From NCBI RefSeq assembly GCF_001544915.2, contig NZ_FCOE02000011.1, positions 124,001 to 188,000 on the forward strand: DNA of 64,000 nt, read 5' to 3'. Made by a program: the position numbers and the translations under genes. Source of the stretch: Caballeronia pedi. Its GTDB lineage: Bacteria > Pseudomonadota > Gammaproteobacteria > Burkholderiales > Burkholderiaceae. The notes under the pieces are model-generated. The model ran no database searches, had not been told where the DNA came from, and saw only the letters and a program-made list of their open reading frames with translations. This document shows, piece after piece, positions 63,951 through 64,000 of this stretch. How positions within the stretch are numbered: position 1 is the stretch's first letter; every line of letters begins with the position of its first letter.

Positions 63951-64000
63951 ATGCGCCCAATGCTCATTCTTTGCGCCGGCATGCTCGTCACGTCGGGCGC
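63951..64000 (+). CDS. Start of an exported protein (partial)
   Basis: Only 16 codons are present (MRPMLILCAGMLVTSG...), a signal-peptide-like N terminus that runs off the window. A good Shine-Dalgarno (AGGGAGG) precedes the ATG. It is 4 bases after the lipoprotein stop and probably cotranscribed. Confidence 0.55.
   Translation, partial: MRPMLILCAGMLVTSG

Overview
This 64 kb window looks like ordinary chromosomal sequence from a high-GC betaproteobacterium of the Burkholderiaceae (Burkholderia, Paraburkholderia or Caballeronia type). The reasons are the codon use, the gene order (ahpCD, ispFD, mfd; alaT-hom-thrC; rpsF-priB-rpsR-rplI-dnaB), an Ara4N lipid A cluster with arnA split into two genes, and a LexA that reads two canonical CTGT-N8-ACAG boxes. 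The genus is inferred from remembered protein and gene-order similarity; no search was run. I see no transposase, integrase, phage gene, CRISPR array, tRNA or rRNA.

Layout. 0-9 kb: the end of a sensor kinase gene, the peroxide-defence pair ahpC/ahpD, the isoprenoid genes ispF/ispD, the transcription-repair coupling factor mfd, argE and a threonine/serine dehydratase. 8.7-13 kb: a minus-strand putrescine uptake operon potF-potG-potH-potI. 13-18 kb: an Nramp metal transporter, outer-membrane phospholipase A, a DUF1289 protein and the ABC-F ATPase YbiT. 18-22.2 kb: the threonine-branch operon alaT-hom-thrC (minus). 22.7-30.8 kb: a Mth938-like protein, then the Ara4N (polymyxin resistance) cluster arnT-arnF-like-arnB-arnC-formyltransferase-decarboxylase-arnD. 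30.8-35.6 kb: bcp peroxiredoxin, a candidate structured RNA, a PIN-PhoH protein, an NlpC/P60 lipoprotein and a degenerate SDR. 35.6-40.6 kb (minus): phosphate transporter pit with its DUF47 partner, dnaB, and rpsF-priB-rpsR-rplI. 40.6-45.4 kb: a LysR regulator divergent from the glyoxylate operon gcl-hyi-glxR. 45.6-52.2 kb: the BON/LysM protein Kbp, then the sulfate assimilation operon sbp-cysT-cysW-cysA-cysB with an asparaginase gene behind it (minus). 52.4-57 kb: lexA, small unknown genes, a universal stress protein and nodIJ-type ABC transporter genes. 57-64 kb: gnd, tkt, tas, an MFS transporter and small exported-protein genes cut by the window end.

Several operons show 4-base ATGA overlaps (potG/potH/potI, arnC/arnA1/arnA2, cysT/cysW), which points to translational coupling. 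No clearly undescribed multi-gene system was found. The items that most deserve follow-up are a terminator-ended structured RNA between bcp and phoH, an SDR protein lacking Ser, Tyr and Lys of the catalytic triad, the asparaginase start codon inside a perfect inverted repeat beside a -10-like hexamer, the structured leaders of mfd, arnT and rpsF, and tandem hairpins behind lexA.
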